The position numbers were made by a program, and so were the translations under genes. The notes under the pieces are model-generated. The model was given only the letters and a program-made list of their open reading frames with translations. It was not told the origin of the DNA and ran no database searches. Source: Arthrobacter sp. 260 (GTDB lineage: Bacteria > Actinomycetota > Actinomycetes > Actinomycetales > Micrococcaceae). From it: DNA of 64,000 nt. The stretch's first letter is position 1; each line of letters starts with the position of its first letter. Shown one piece after another: positions 10,924 through 19,510 of this stretch. The stretch lies in NCBI RefSeq assembly GCF_013116745.1, contig NZ_JABFOE010000004.1, positions 184,950 through 248,949 of the forward strand, in the 5' to 3' direction.

Positions 10924-12891
10924 GTGTCAGCTAAACGAACGGAACGCCTCCTCACCCTGGTCATGCTGCTGCTCTCCACGCAGCGCGGCTACACCAAGGA
11001 AGAGCTGTTCAGGGAAATCGAACTCTACGCCGGGGCACCCACACCCTCGGCCCGGGAAAAACTCTTCGACCGGGACAAGGCGATGCTCCGCGAACAAGGC
11101 ATCCCCGTCCAGTCCTTCAGCGATGATCCCGCCTTCGATCACGACAACTCCATCCGCCGCTACCGGATCGACGCCGCCGAGTACCGGCTGCCCGCCGTGA
11201 CCTTCAGCGCCGAGGAATCAGCCGCGCTGACCCTCGCCGCCGGCATGTGGGATGTAGCCACCCTCGACTCGGCAGCCGCCCGGGCCCTGCGGAAGCTGCA
11301 GGACCGCGGCGCGGCCGACGACGGCCCCGCGCCCCTTCCCGTGGAACCCCGCATCCGGACCAATGAGCCGCACTGGGACGAGGTGTGGCGTGCCACCACC
11401 TCCCGCCGCCCGATCTCCTTCGGCTATCGGGCTGCAAGCACCGGGCGGGAAGAACCACGCACCCTCCAACCCTGGGGGATGGGCAGCCGCTACGGGCACT
11501 GGTACGTGGTGGGCCTGGACCTGGACCGCGGCGAGGAACGGTACTTCAGGCTCTCCCGGATAACGACGGCACCGAAGCTCCTGGAGGGCACCTATGAGGT
11601 GCCCGAGAACTTCGCGATGCTCGATTCACTTGACTCCCTCGACCGTGCAGGCGACCCCTTCGAAGCAGTAGTGGCTGTGCAGCCCGATACCTGCCACCTG
11701 CTGCGCACCCGCCGCGGCGCAGTCCTGGACGGTGCCGATGGCGGCCGGGATATGCTGCGCTTCCCCTACGGCGATCCGGGTGACACCGCCGCCGACATCG
11801 CCGCCTTCGGACCCCGCGCCCGGGCCGTCGCCCCAGCCGACCTGGTGGATCAGGTACGCGACCGGTTGATCCGCGCGGCCGCCGCTCAGGAGGGACCCTT
11901 CCCGGTGGTCGAGTTCACCGGTCCGGCGCCACGGCCAGTCCGCCGCAAGGCCTCAGCCGACACGCGGCTACGGAGACTGCTCGACCTGGTGCCCTACCTC
12001 CTGGACCATCCCGGGGCGGACATGGAAGAGACCGCCAGGCGGTTCGGTGTCACCCGCGACCAGCTGGCCGCCGACCTTGAGCTGCTGTTCGTCAGCGGAC
12101 CCCGCTACTACCCGGACGGCCTGATCGAGGTCAGCCTCGACGGGGACCGCATTTTCCTCAGCAACGCTGACAACCTCGCGGCACCGGTCCGCCTGAACCT
12201 CGACGAGGCCTGCACCCTCATCGTGGGGCTGGACACGCTCCGCCGGCTGCCCGGTCTGGATCCCGGGTCCGCAGCGGCCAGCGCCCACGCCAAACTCACC
12301 GAGGCTGCCGGGGACGCCGGTCGGGCAGGGAAAGCCATCGCCACCACCCTGACCGACGATGCAGTGGGGCCCACCCTCGAAACCCTCCAGACCGCCCTCC
12401 GCGACCGGGTTCAGCTGGAACTGACCTATCTGGTGCCCGCCCGCGACGAGGTCACCTACCGGACTGTGGAACCGATCCGCGCCTTCTCCCGCGACGACGT
12501 CTGGTATCTCCAGGCCTGGTGCATCGGCGCGGAGGCAGTCAGGAACTTCCGGCTGGACCGGATCCAGGACGCCCGGGTCACCACGGTTCCCGTTCAGGCA
12601 GGGCCCCGGCCGGTGCCGGTCGGCGACGCGGTGTTCCGCCCGGCCGCGGGCGACGAGCTGGTGACCTTCATCCTCCAGGATCCCGCCCGCTGGGTCGCCG
12701 AGCACTACGACGCCGCCCGGACCGTCGAGCTGCCCGAGGGACGGTTGGCAGCAGAGATACGGGTAGCTACCACCTCGTGGATCCCGGGCCTGGTCGGCAG
12801 GCTCGGAGGGGACGCCATGGTCAGCGCCCCCGAGGATCTGTCACGGGAGTGCTCGGCCTGGCTGTCCGCTGCCCGGCTGAACTATCCCTAA
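10924..12891 (+). CDS. pafBC: Fused PafB-PafC WYL-domain transcription activator
   Basis: A 655-residue fusion of two proteins that are separate in mycobacteria. Each half has an N-terminal winged helix-turn-helix (about residues 1-70, and about 340-400 starting at RRLLDLVPYLL) followed by a WYL domain and a WCX-type C-terminus. PafBC activates the LexA-independent DNA-damage response of actinobacteria together with sigma-70; WYL domains are thought to sense single-stranded nucleic acid. The start is GTG 10924 (VSAKRTERLL), which lies just after a -10 box; the open frame further upstream is in the terminator. Fused PafBC is known in Arthrobacter, which supports the taxonomic placement. Confidence 0.95.
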   Translation: MSAKRTERLLTLVMLLLSTQRGYTKEELFREIELYAGAPTPSAREKLFDRDKAMLREQGIPVQSFSDDPAFDHDNSIRRYRIDAAEYRLPAVTFSAEESAALTLAAGMWDVATLDSAAARALRKLQDRGAADDGPAPLPVEPRIRTNEPHWDEVWRATTSRRPISFGYRAASTGREEPRTLQPWGMGSRYGHWYVVGLDLDRGEERYFRLSRITTAPKLLEGTYEVPENFAMLDSLDSLDRAGDPFEAVVAVQPDTCHLLRTRRGAVLDGADGGRDMLRFPYGDPGDTAADIAAFGPRARAVAPADLVDQVRDRLIRAAAAQEGPFPVVEFTGPAPRPVRRKASADTRLRRLLDLVPYLLDHPGADMEETARRFGVTRDQLAADLELLFVSGPRYYPDGLIEVSLDGDRIFLSNADNLAAPVRLNLDEACTLIVGLDTLRRLPGLDPGSAAASAHAKLTEAAGDAGRAGKAIATTLTDDAVGPTLETLQTALRDRVQLELTYLVPARDEVTYRTVEPIRAFSRDDVWYLQAWCIGAEAVRNFRLDRIQDARVTTVPVQAGPRPVPVGDAVFRPAAGDELVTFILQDPARWVAEHYDAARTVELPEGRLAAEIRVATTSWIPGLVGRLGGDAMVSAPEDLSRECSAWLSAARLNYP

Positions 12892-12966
12892 CCGCTCTGG
12901 CCGGTACCGTGCGCATCAGTCAGCAGGGGTCCCGCGGCGCTGTCCCCGCGACAGCCAGGACTCCCT

Positions 12967-12972
12967 TAGACT
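12967..12972 (+). promoter_or_regulatory. -10 box, leaderless start of the small membrane protein
   Basis: TAGACT ends 6 bases before ATG 12979. No ribosome binding site is present. Confidence 0.5.
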
Positions 12973-12978
12973 TGAATC

Positions 12979-13317
12979 ATGCCTTGGTGGACGTGGATTG
13001 TGATCTGGGTGGCCCTGCTTGCGCTGACCCTCCTGGTACTTGCCGCGCTCGGGTACTACCTCTTCCGGAAGGTCAAAGCCCTCCTCAAAGAGGTGGAGCA
13101 TGCCGGTGAGGTATTCGACCGGTCGACCACCCCCGCGGCCAGCCCGGACGAAGCCGTCCGGGAATTCGTGCCTGCAGCGTTCCGCGACCCCGCGGACGTC
13201 AGGGATGAGCGGGCTGTGGGTAAGGCCCTGCGGGTTGCCAGGCGCCGGGAACGCCGCGTGCACCGCCGGGTGAACCGCTCCCAGCCCGTGAGCCTGAGAG
13301 ATCTCCCGCATGTCTAG
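12979..13317 (+). CDS. Small single-span membrane protein, unknown function
   Basis: 112 residues. The N-terminus is one strong transmembrane helix (about residues 4-29), then an amphipathic charged stretch (FRKVKALLKEVEHAGEVF), a Pro/Ala linker and a very basic tail (ARRRERRVHRRVNR). I recognise no family. Its place between pafBC and tatA is where many Actinobacteria encode a short hypothetical protein. The architecture (one span plus basic cytosolic tail) could suit a membrane-linked scaffold, but no function can be assigned. Confidence 0.75.
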   Translation: MPWWTWIVIWVALLALTLLVLAALGYYLFRKVKALLKEVEHAGEVFDRSTTPAASPDEAVREFVPAAFRDPADVRDERAVGKALRVARRRERRVHRRVNRSQPVSLRDLPHV

Positions 13318-13392
13318 GGCCCGGTCCGTGCAGGATCAGAGGGTGACCCATGCAGGGAATCGCCCTAGCGAGAACTATGAAAGGATTTCATC

Positions 13393-13692
13393 ATGAGACC
13401 TGAAGGCTGGGCACTAGTTGCCATTGTAGTTGTCGCACTGCTGCTTTTCGGAGCGCCCAAGCTGCCGGGCCTGGCCCGGAGCGTCGGCCAGTCCCTCCGG
13501 ATTTTCAAGTCCGAGGTGAAGCAGATGAAGGACGACGGTCCGTCCGAGGCGGCCGACGACGGCGCACCCGTCGAGGGACGCGTTGTCCCGCCGGCACGCA
13601 GCCGCTCAGACCACCCCGATCAGCAGGGTCCGGCCACACCCGGACAGCACAATCCGCCGGGTCCAGCCGATCCGACGTCGCGCACACCCTAG
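13393..13692 (+). CDS. tatA: Twin-arginine translocase subunit TatA
   Basis: 99 residues. A short N-terminal membrane helix (residues 7-19) runs into FGAPKLPGLARSVGQSLRIF, the conserved FG-hinge and amphipathic helix of TatA, followed by a long disordered acidic/Pro-rich tail. TatA oligomers form the passage for folded Tat substrates. The ATG is preceded by AAAGGA at good distance. TatC starts 12 bases downstream; no TatB is in the window, so TatB is either elsewhere or replaced by TatA. Confidence 0.95.
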   Translation: MRPEGWALVAIVVVALLLFGAPKLPGLARSVGQSLRIFKSEVKQMKDDGPSEAADDGAPVEGRVVPPARSRSDHPDQQGPATPGQHNPPGPADPTSRTP

Positions 13693-13704
13693 GGTGAGCT
13701 GGCG

Positions 13705-14538
13705 GTGCTGAAGGTGCGCGGCAGAGGTCGCAAATCCAACCCCGAGGCGCGGATGGCTCTCCGGGAGCACCTGCTGGAAGCCCGGAATCGCCTGATCAAA
13801 TCGGCGATCGCGCTGGTCCTCGGGACGGTGGTGGGGTTCTTCATCTACAACCCTGTCCTCACCGCGCTGTCACAGCCGATCCTGGACATCAACGCCCGCG
13901 AGGGCCGGGAAGCGGTCCTGAACTTCGCCGGGGTCGCCTCGCCGTTCGACCTGCTCGTGCAGATCTCGGTCTTTATCGGGATCATCCTGGCGAGCCCGGT
14001 CTGGCTGTACCAACTATGGGCGTTCATCACCCCCGGGCTGAAAACCAAGGAACGCCGGGTGGCGTTGTCCTTCATCGCCGTCGCCGTGCCCCTGTTCCTC
14101 GCGGGGATCTACCTCGCCTGGCTGGTGCTGCCGAACGCGGTCCGGGTACTGACCGATTTCACCCCCAGCGGGTTCTCGAACTTCATCCTCGTCACCGAGT
14201 ACATCACCTTTGTGTTGCGCCTCATGCTCGCCTTCGGGATCGCCTTCCTGCTCCCGGTGGTGCTGTTCGGGCTGAACCTGGTGGGAATCCTCACCGGCCG
14301 GCAAATCCTGAAAGCCTGGCGGATCACCGTCTTCCTGATTTGCGTCTTCGCCGCCATGGCTGCACCCGGCGGCGACGCGCTCGGCATGCTCTACCTGGCC
14401 GCCCCGATGGTGGTGCTCTTCTTTATCGCCATCATGCTGTGCCTCGTGAACGACAAGCGGCGAGACCGCCGGCGGGCCGCACAGGACGCCGAGGTGGAAG
14501 CCAGCGCCGACACCGCGTCCCCCCTCGACGAGCTTTAG
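13705..14538 (+). CDS. tatC: Twin-arginine translocase subunit TatC
   Basis: A 277-residue integral membrane protein with six predicted spans. It has the conserved N-terminal region MALREHLLEARNRL (the E of this motif contacts the twin-arginine signal), the SPVWLYQLWAFITPGL loop and the later FGIAFLLPVV span. TatC recognises Tat signal peptides and nucleates the translocon with TatA. The start is GTG 13705 after AGGGTGAG. The tail of about 30 residues is charged. It is co-transcribed with tatA. Confidence 0.96.
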   Translation: MLKVRGRGRKSNPEARMALREHLLEARNRLIKSAIALVLGTVVGFFIYNPVLTALSQPILDINAREGREAVLNFAGVASPFDLLVQISVFIGIILASPVWLYQLWAFITPGLKTKERRVALSFIAVAVPLFLAGIYLAWLVLPNAVRVLTDFTPSGFSNFILVTEYITFVLRLMLAFGIAFLLPVVLFGLNLVGILTGRQILKAWRITVFLICVFAAMAAPGGDALGMLYLAAPMVVLFFIAIMLCLVNDKRRDRRRAAQDAEVEASADTASPLDEL

Positions 14539-14580
14539 GCGCCCGAGCCGAACGGTGCAAACCCGCCAGCCGGGACAGAT

Positions 14581-14586
14581 TAGGCT
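14581..14586 (+). promoter_or_regulatory. -10 box of helY (leaderless)
   Basis: TAGGCT ends 6 bases before ATG 14593, with a TGCAAA at 14556 as a poor -35 candidate. There is no Shine-Dalgarno. Confidence 0.5.
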
Positions 14587-14592
14587 TGAACC

Positions 14593-17418
14593 ATGACCTC
14601 CCCTGCCGAGCGGTACCAGCTAGCACAGGCGCGCACCGCACACTCAGCAACCGCGCTGTTCCAGTTCGAGCAGACCCTGGGATTCGACCTGGACCAGTTT
14701 CAGCGGGATGCCTGTGTCTGCCTTGAAGCGGGCCGCGGCGTGCTGGTCGCGGCGCCCACCGGCGCAGGCAAGACGGTCGTCGGAGAGTTCGCCGTGTATC
14801 TGGCCCTGGAAAAGGGTCTCAAGGCGTTCTATACCACCCCCATCAAAGCCCTCAGCAATCAGAAGTACTCGGAACTGTGCGCGGTCTACGGCTCGGACCG
14901 GGTGGGTCTGCTCACCGGCGATACGACGATCAACCCGGACGCCCCCGTCGTCGTCATGACCACCGAAGTGTTGCGGAACATGCTGTACGCGAACTCGGAT
15001 ACCCTCGACGACCTCGGGTACGTGGTCATGGACGAGGTGCACTATCTGGCGGACCGGTTCCGTGGGGCCGTATGGGAAGAAGTGATCATCCACCTGCCCT
15101 CCGAGGTCCGGCTCGTGTCACTGAGCGCGACGGTATCCAACGCCGAGGAGTTCGGGGCGTGGCTGGACACCGTCCGCGGCCACACCGACGTGGTGGTCTC
15201 CGAGCACCGCCCCGTTCCCCTCTGGCAGCACGTGATGGTGGGCCAGAACCTCCTGGACCTGTTCGCCGGGGAGGTGGCCTTCGACGAAGCAGCCCCCGCC
15301 GGAGCCGAGTCCGGCGCGCAGGACCGGTACGAGGTCAACCCCGAACTCCTGGAACTGGCCAGTTCGGAAACCCGGCTGACCCAGCGGGCCAACTGGGGAG
15401 CGGGCGGTGGCTCACGGCGGGGGAGGGGCCCGGCGAAACGGCCGCCGCAGGCTGTATCCCGCGTGCGGCGTGCCACCCGCCCCCAGGTGATCAGCGCCCT
15501 GGACAAGGACGGATTGCTCCCCGCGATCACCTTCATCTTTTCCCGCAACGGCTGCGAGGCAGCCGTCAGCCAGTGCCTCGATGCCGGGTTGTGGCTCACC
15601 ACTGAGGCCGAACGGGAGATCATCAGCCTGCGGGTGGACGAGGCAGCGGTCGACCTGCCGCCGGAGGACCTGGCGGTGCTCGGCTTCTGGGAATGGCGGG
15701 AAGGGTTGATCCGCGGTTTCTCCGCCCACCACGCCGGGATGCTGCCCACCTTCAAGGAAGTCGTGGAGAAGCTCTTCGCCATGGGGCTGGTGAAAGCCGT
15801 CTTCGCAACTGAAACCCTGGCGCTCGGCGTGAACATGCCCGCCCGGTCGGTGGTGCTGGAGAAGCTCGACAAGTTCAACGGCGAGGCGCACGTGAACGTG
15901 ACAGCGGGGGAGTACACCCAGCTGACCGGCCGCGCAGGCCGCCGGGGCATCGACGTGGAAGGTCACGCCGTCGTCCTCTGGCAGCCCGGCACCGACCCCG
16001 GTGCGGTGGCTGGGCTGGCGTCCCGGCGTACCTACCCGCTGAATTCCAGCTTCCGTCCCACCTACAACATGAGCATCAACCTGCTCGCCCAGTTTGGGCA
16101 GGACCGCTCCCGCGAGATCCTCGAAACCTCCTTTGCCCAGTTCCAGGCGGACCGCTCGGTGGTGGGGCTCGCGAAGCAGGTGCGGACCCGTGAGGAGTCC
16201 CTTAAGGGCTACGAACAGTCGATGACCTGCCACCTGGGGGACTTCACCGAGTACTCGAAGCTACGCCGGGAACTGTCGGACCTCGAGACCCTCGCCGCTA
16301 AAGCCTCGTCCCGGAACCGCCGGTCAGCAGCCGCGTCGTCCCTGGAAATGCTGCGGCCCGGTGATGTCATTGATGTGCCGGCCGGTCGGGTCCAGGGGTA
16401 CGCAGTGGTCCTCAGCCCTGACAACTCCCGGGAGCCGCGGCCCACCGTGCTGACCGAAGACAAACAGATCCGACGCGTGGGTGTGCAGGACCTCACCGGG
16501 CCGCTGGACGTCCTGTCCCACATCAGGATCCCCAAGAACTTCAATGCCCGTAGCCCCAAGGACAGGCGCGACCTCAGCTCGTCGCTCCGCAACGCGCTGC
16601 ACGACAAACGTCCGCCCCGCCGCGGTACGGGCCCCCAGGACGGCTTCCTCTCCGGCGCCACCGACCGCCAGGAGGCGGCCATCACTGAACTGCGCCGGAA
16701 ACTCAGGGCTCACCCCTGCCACGGCTGCAGCGACCGGGAGCAGCACGCCCGGTGGGCCGAACGGTGGTGGAAGCTCCGCCGCGAAACCGACCGGCTAACC
16801 AGCCAGATCCGGGGGCGCACCAATACCATCGCCAAGACCTTCGACCGGGTCTCCGATGTCCTGCTCCATTACGGGTACCTGCAGGACACGCCGTCGGGCA
16901 CCACCATCACCGCTGCCGGCCGCAAGCTGCGCCGGGTGTATGGCGAGAAGGACCTCCTGATCGCGCTGTCCCTCGAGCACGGCGCCTTCGACGGTCTGGA
17001 CGCCGCCGAAACAGCGGCGCTGGCCTCTGTCCTCGTGTACCAGGCGAAGCGCGAGGAGCGCGGACTGCGCCCGAAAATGCCGGGGGCAACCCTGGACCAC
17101 TCGATCGACGTCGTCGTCCGCCAGTGGTCCGCACTGACCGACCTTGAGGAACAGTTCAAGTTGCCGGTCACCGGGGAGCCCGAGCTGGGTCTCGTCTGGC
17201 CCATGTACAAGTGGGCCAGGGGGAAGGCCCTCCAGCCCGCCCTCAGCGGAACCGACCTGGCCGCCGGAGATTTCGTCCGGTGGACCAAGCAGGTCATCGA
17301 CCTACTCGATCAGCTGGCCAAGATCGACGACCTGCCGAACGGGCAGCGCCGACGATGCATCGATGCCATTGGACTCATCCGTCGCGGCGTGGTGGCCTAC
17401 TCGGCCATCGGCGACTAG
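14593..17418 (+). CDS. helY: Ski2/Mtr4-like DEAD/DEVH-box RNA helicase
   Basis: A 941-residue superfamily 2 helicase. Walker A APTGAGKT is at residues 54-61 and the motif II DEVH at 147-150. SATVSNAEEFG (motif III) and QLTGRAGRRGID (motif VI) are present. The central and C-terminal parts contain the rRNA-processing arch-like and DSHCT-type helical domains, including a Cys/His-bearing segment HPCHGCSDREQHARW, all typical of actinobacterial HelY. The eukaryotic relatives feed RNA to the exosome. Location right after tatC is conserved in Actinobacteria. The 3' end lies 32 bases before the amidohydrolase start. Confidence 0.92.
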   Translation: MTSPAERYQLAQARTAHSATALFQFEQTLGFDLDQFQRDACVCLEAGRGVLVAAPTGAGKTVVGEFAVYLALEKGLKAFYTTPIKALSNQKYSELCAVYGSDRVGLLTGDTTINPDAPVVVMTTEVLRNMLYANSDTLDDLGYVVMDEVHYLADRFRGAVWEEVIIHLPSEVRLVSLSATVSNAEEFGAWLDTVRGHTDVVVSEHRPVPLWQHVMVGQNLLDLFAGEVAFDEAAPAGAESGAQDRYEVNPELLELASSETRLTQRANWGAGGGSRRGRGPAKRPPQAVSRVRRATRPQVISALDKDGLLPAITFIFSRNGCEAAVSQCLDAGLWLTTEAEREIISLRVDEAAVDLPPEDLAVLGFWEWREGLIRGFSAHHAGMLPTFKEVVEKLFAMGLVKAVFATETLALGVNMPARSVVLEKLDKFNGEAHVNVTAGEYTQLTGRAGRRGIDVEGHAVVLWQPGTDPGAVAGLASRRTYPLNSSFRPTYNMSINLLAQFGQDRSREILETSFAQFQADRSVVGLAKQVRTREESLKGYEQSMTCHLGDFTEYSKLRRELSDLETLAAKASSRNRRSAAASSLEMLRPGDVIDVPAGRVQGYAVVLSPDNSREPRPTVLTEDKQIRRVGVQDLTGPLDVLSHIRIPKNFNARSPKDRRDLSSSLRNALHDKRPPRRGTGPQDGFLSGATDRQEAAITELRRKLRAHPCHGCSDREQHARWAERWWKLRRETDRLTSQIRGRTNTIAKTFDRVSDVLLHYGYLQDTPSGTTITAAGRKLRRVYGEKDLLIALSLEHGAFDGLDAAETAALASVLVYQAKREERGLRPKMPGATLDHSIDVVVRQWSALTDLEEQFKLPVTGEPELGLVWPMYKWARGKALQPALSGTDLAAGDFVRWTKQVIDLLDQLAKIDDLPNGQRRRCIDAIGLIRRGVVAYSAIGD

Positions 17419-17450
17419 AAATCACCTTCCCCCACCTGTCTGGAGCACGC

Positions 17451-19109
17451 ATGACCCCGCCCCGCCCTGTTCTATACCGCAACGGCTCCGTCTATAGCGC
17501 AGCGGATCCGTTTGCGACGGCCCTGCTGGTCGACGGCGACACGGTCGCCTGGATCGGCTCCGAGCATGCCGCCGAGTCACTCGCAGATTCCACCATGACG
17601 GTCGTCGACCTCGCTGGCGCACTGATCACCCCCGGATTCGTCGACTCCCACGTCCACACCACCGAGACCGGTCTGGCCCTGGAGTCCATTGACCTCGGAG
17701 GCTGCGGCAGCCTCAACGAACTGCTGGACCGGGTCGCCGCCGCCGCGAGGAGCGGTGTGGGTACCGTTCTGGGCCACGGCTGGGACGAATCCCGCTGGCC
17801 GGACCGGACCGTGCCCACGGCTGCGCAGCTGGACCTGGCCGGCGACGGGAAACCCGTGTACCTGACGCGCGCCGACGTCCATTCGGCGGTGGTGTCCGGC
17901 TCGCTGGCGTCCACCCTCGGGCTGGCAGCCCTCGACGGCTGGGACAACGGCTTCGTGGTGCGGGACGCCCACGTCACCGCCCGGCTGGCCTCACGGAACC
18001 TCGATGACGCTCAGCGAACCTCATACCAACGGGCAGCCCTCCGGCGGGCGGCAGCCAACGGAATCGTTGCTGTCGCCGAGATGGGCGCACCGCACATCTC
18101 GCCCGCCGCCGACCTTCAGACGCTGCTGCGGCTCGGCCAGAACCCGACGGATGAGCCGCTCCCCGAGGTGCTGGCCTACTGGGGTCAGGCCGTCGGGTCG
18201 GCGTCCGAGCTAAGGGACATCCTGGAGATCTTCGACGGGCGCCTGGCCGGACTTGGAGGCGACCTGAACGTCGACGGGTCGATCGGTTCCCGCACTGCGG
18301 CCCTGAGAGAGCCCTACTCGGACGACTCCCACCAGGGCACCGTGTTCCTGGATGCTGATGCCGTCGCCGCTCATCTGGGCGCCGCGACGAGTATCGGGTT
18401 GCAGTCCGGTTTCCACGTGATCGGAGACGCCGGACTGGACGTGGTGCTCGACGGCTTGTCGCGCACGGCGGGGGAGCACGGCATCGAGAAGGTACGAAAG
18501 GCCCGCCACCGTCTGGAGCACGTGGAGCTTGCCGACAGCGACGCCATCGCCCAGTTGGTCCACTTCGGCGTGACCGTCAGCGCCCAACCGGCGTTCGACG
18601 CCCGTTGGGGAGCCGCCGACGGCCTCTACAGCCAGCGGCTGGGGGAGGCCCGGATGGCCGGCATGAACCCTTTTGCCAGTTTCCTTGCGGCAGGGGTACC
18701 CCTGACCTTCGGATCCGACAGCCCCGTCACCTCGCTCGACCCGTGGTCCACCCTGCGGGCCGCTGTCCTGCACAACAACCCGGCCCAGCGCATCTCCGCC
18801 CGAGCCGCTTTCATCGCCCATACCCGGGCGGGGTGGCGGGCGGTGGGGTCCGGGAACCCCCTCCTCGGCCAGCTGGTGCCGGGCGCTCCGGCGTCCTACG
18901 CGGTATGGGAGGTGGAGGAACTGATGGTGCAGACGGCGGACAGCCGGGTCCAGTCCTGGAGCACCGATCCGCGGGCCGGAACACCCTTGCTGCCCGCCCT
19001 TGATACAGCCTCGGATCCCCTCTGCCTGGAAACGGTGCACCACGGCCGGCAGCTGTACCAGGCCGAAGGTTTCAACGAATTACCCTCTACCCTTCAGCCC
19101 GCGTCCTGA
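17451..19109 (+). CDS. YtcJ-like metal-dependent amidohydrolase
   Basis: A 552-residue amidohydrolase-superfamily enzyme. GFVDSHVHTTETG is the HxH metal site after an N-terminal beta sandwich. DVHSAV, a carboxy-terminal HVIGDAG, HRLEHVEL and FGSDSPV (the metal-binding Asp) complete the pattern of the YtcJ/exoenzyme-regulatory (AepA-like) subfamily. The substrate is unknown; relatives hydrolyse amides or imides. ATG 17451 is preceded by TGGAG; the frame is open upstream through the helY 3' end, which is read-through. Its stop codon lies inside the left arm of the following hairpin. Confidence 0.88.
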   Translation: MTPPRPVLYRNGSVYSAADPFATALLVDGDTVAWIGSEHAAESLADSTMTVVDLAGALITPGFVDSHVHTTETGLALESIDLGGCGSLNELLDRVAAAARSGVGTVLGHGWDESRWPDRTVPTAAQLDLAGDGKPVYLTRADVHSAVVSGSLASTLGLAALDGWDNGFVVRDAHVTARLASRNLDDAQRTSYQRAALRRAAANGIVAVAEMGAPHISPAADLQTLLRLGQNPTDEPLPEVLAYWGQAVGSASELRDILEIFDGRLAGLGGDLNVDGSIGSRTAALREPYSDDSHQGTVFLDADAVAAHLGAATSIGLQSGFHVIGDAGLDVVLDGLSRTAGEHGIEKVRKARHRLEHVELADSDAIAQLVHFGVTVSAQPAFDARWGAADGLYSQRLGEARMAGMNPFASFLAAGVPLTFGSDSPVTSLDPWSTLRAAVLHNNPAQRISARAAFIAHTRAGWRAVGSGNPLLGQLVPGAPASYAVWEVEELMVQTADSRVQSWSTDPRAGTPLLPALDTASDPLCLETVHHGRQLYQAEGFNELPSTLQPAS

Positions 19110-19139
19110 CCTGCGGAAACATGAGTTTCCGCAGGTCAG
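19106..19139 (+). terminator. Hairpin after the amidohydrolase gene
   Basis: Perfect 15-bp stem (CTGACCTGCGGAAAC with GTTTCCGCAGGTCAG) and ATGA loop. It overlaps the stop codon. No T run follows, so it may act as a factor-assisted terminator. Confidence 0.7.
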
Positions 19140-19145
19140 CGGGCT

Positions 19146-19185
19146 GTTGACACGAACTCCACAGCGCGTAGGCTGTGGTGTCAAC
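19146..19185 (+). promoter_or_regulatory. Promoter-like sequence embedded in an inverted repeat
   Basis: TTGACA (19147-19152) and TAGGCT (19169-19174) are spaced by 16 bases. The same segment folds: GTTGACA and CCACAGC pair with GCTGTGG and TGTCAAC, leaving a 6-base bulge and a 6-base loop. The symmetry could be an operator. Confidence 0.45.
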
Positions 19186-19304
19186 GGGTTGAGAAAGTCA
19201 GGAACCATAGCTCACCCGACCGAACCGGTTTGATTTCATGCCTGAGGCAGCCACCACCACTGAAGATGGCTAGACATGTGTCACGGTATCGGTGCTCATA
19301 AAAC

Positions 19305-19381
19305 GGGTAGGTTCGCGCGTCAGTAGAAAACAGCTGGATCGTTGTCGATCCGTGCTGGCCCGAAGGCGCGCGAACCTACCC
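19305..19381. repeat. 77-base element with perfect 15-bp inverted repeat ends
   Basis: GGGTAGGTTCGCGCG at 19305-19319 is exactly complementary to 19367-19381. The 47 bases between contain a second nested stem (CAGC/GCTG and GGATCG/CGATCC around TTGT). It could be a structured RNA or a small repeated palindromic element; no target-site duplication is evident. Confidence 0.7.
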
Positions 19382-19510
19382 AAATCATGATGACGACCTG
19401 ACCCCACCGGCTTTTCGATCCTGCGCGGGCATCCAATATACTGGGCGTTTGGTTCCGACCCCCGGGACGTGCGCTGCGGCGCACCTGCTACTTGACCAAA
19501 GGTTGCCTGC

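Larger units (their letters stand above)
19110..19510. other. 400-base structured non-coding region before ppm1
   Basis: No credible gene is present. It holds, in order, the amidohydrolase hairpin, a second hairpin overlapping a promoter-like sequence (19146-19185), a 77-base element bounded by perfect 15-bp inverted repeats (19305-19381), and a TATACT -10-like hexamer at 19437-19442 closer to the mannosyltransferase gene. If the first promoter is used, the mRNA leader would be about 330 bases and would contain the 77-base element. Confidence 0.6.

Noticed and set aside
19305..19381. Integron attC site
   Set aside because: The arms lack the RYYYAAC and GTTRRRY core sites in the right orientation, and no integrase or gene cassette is nearby.
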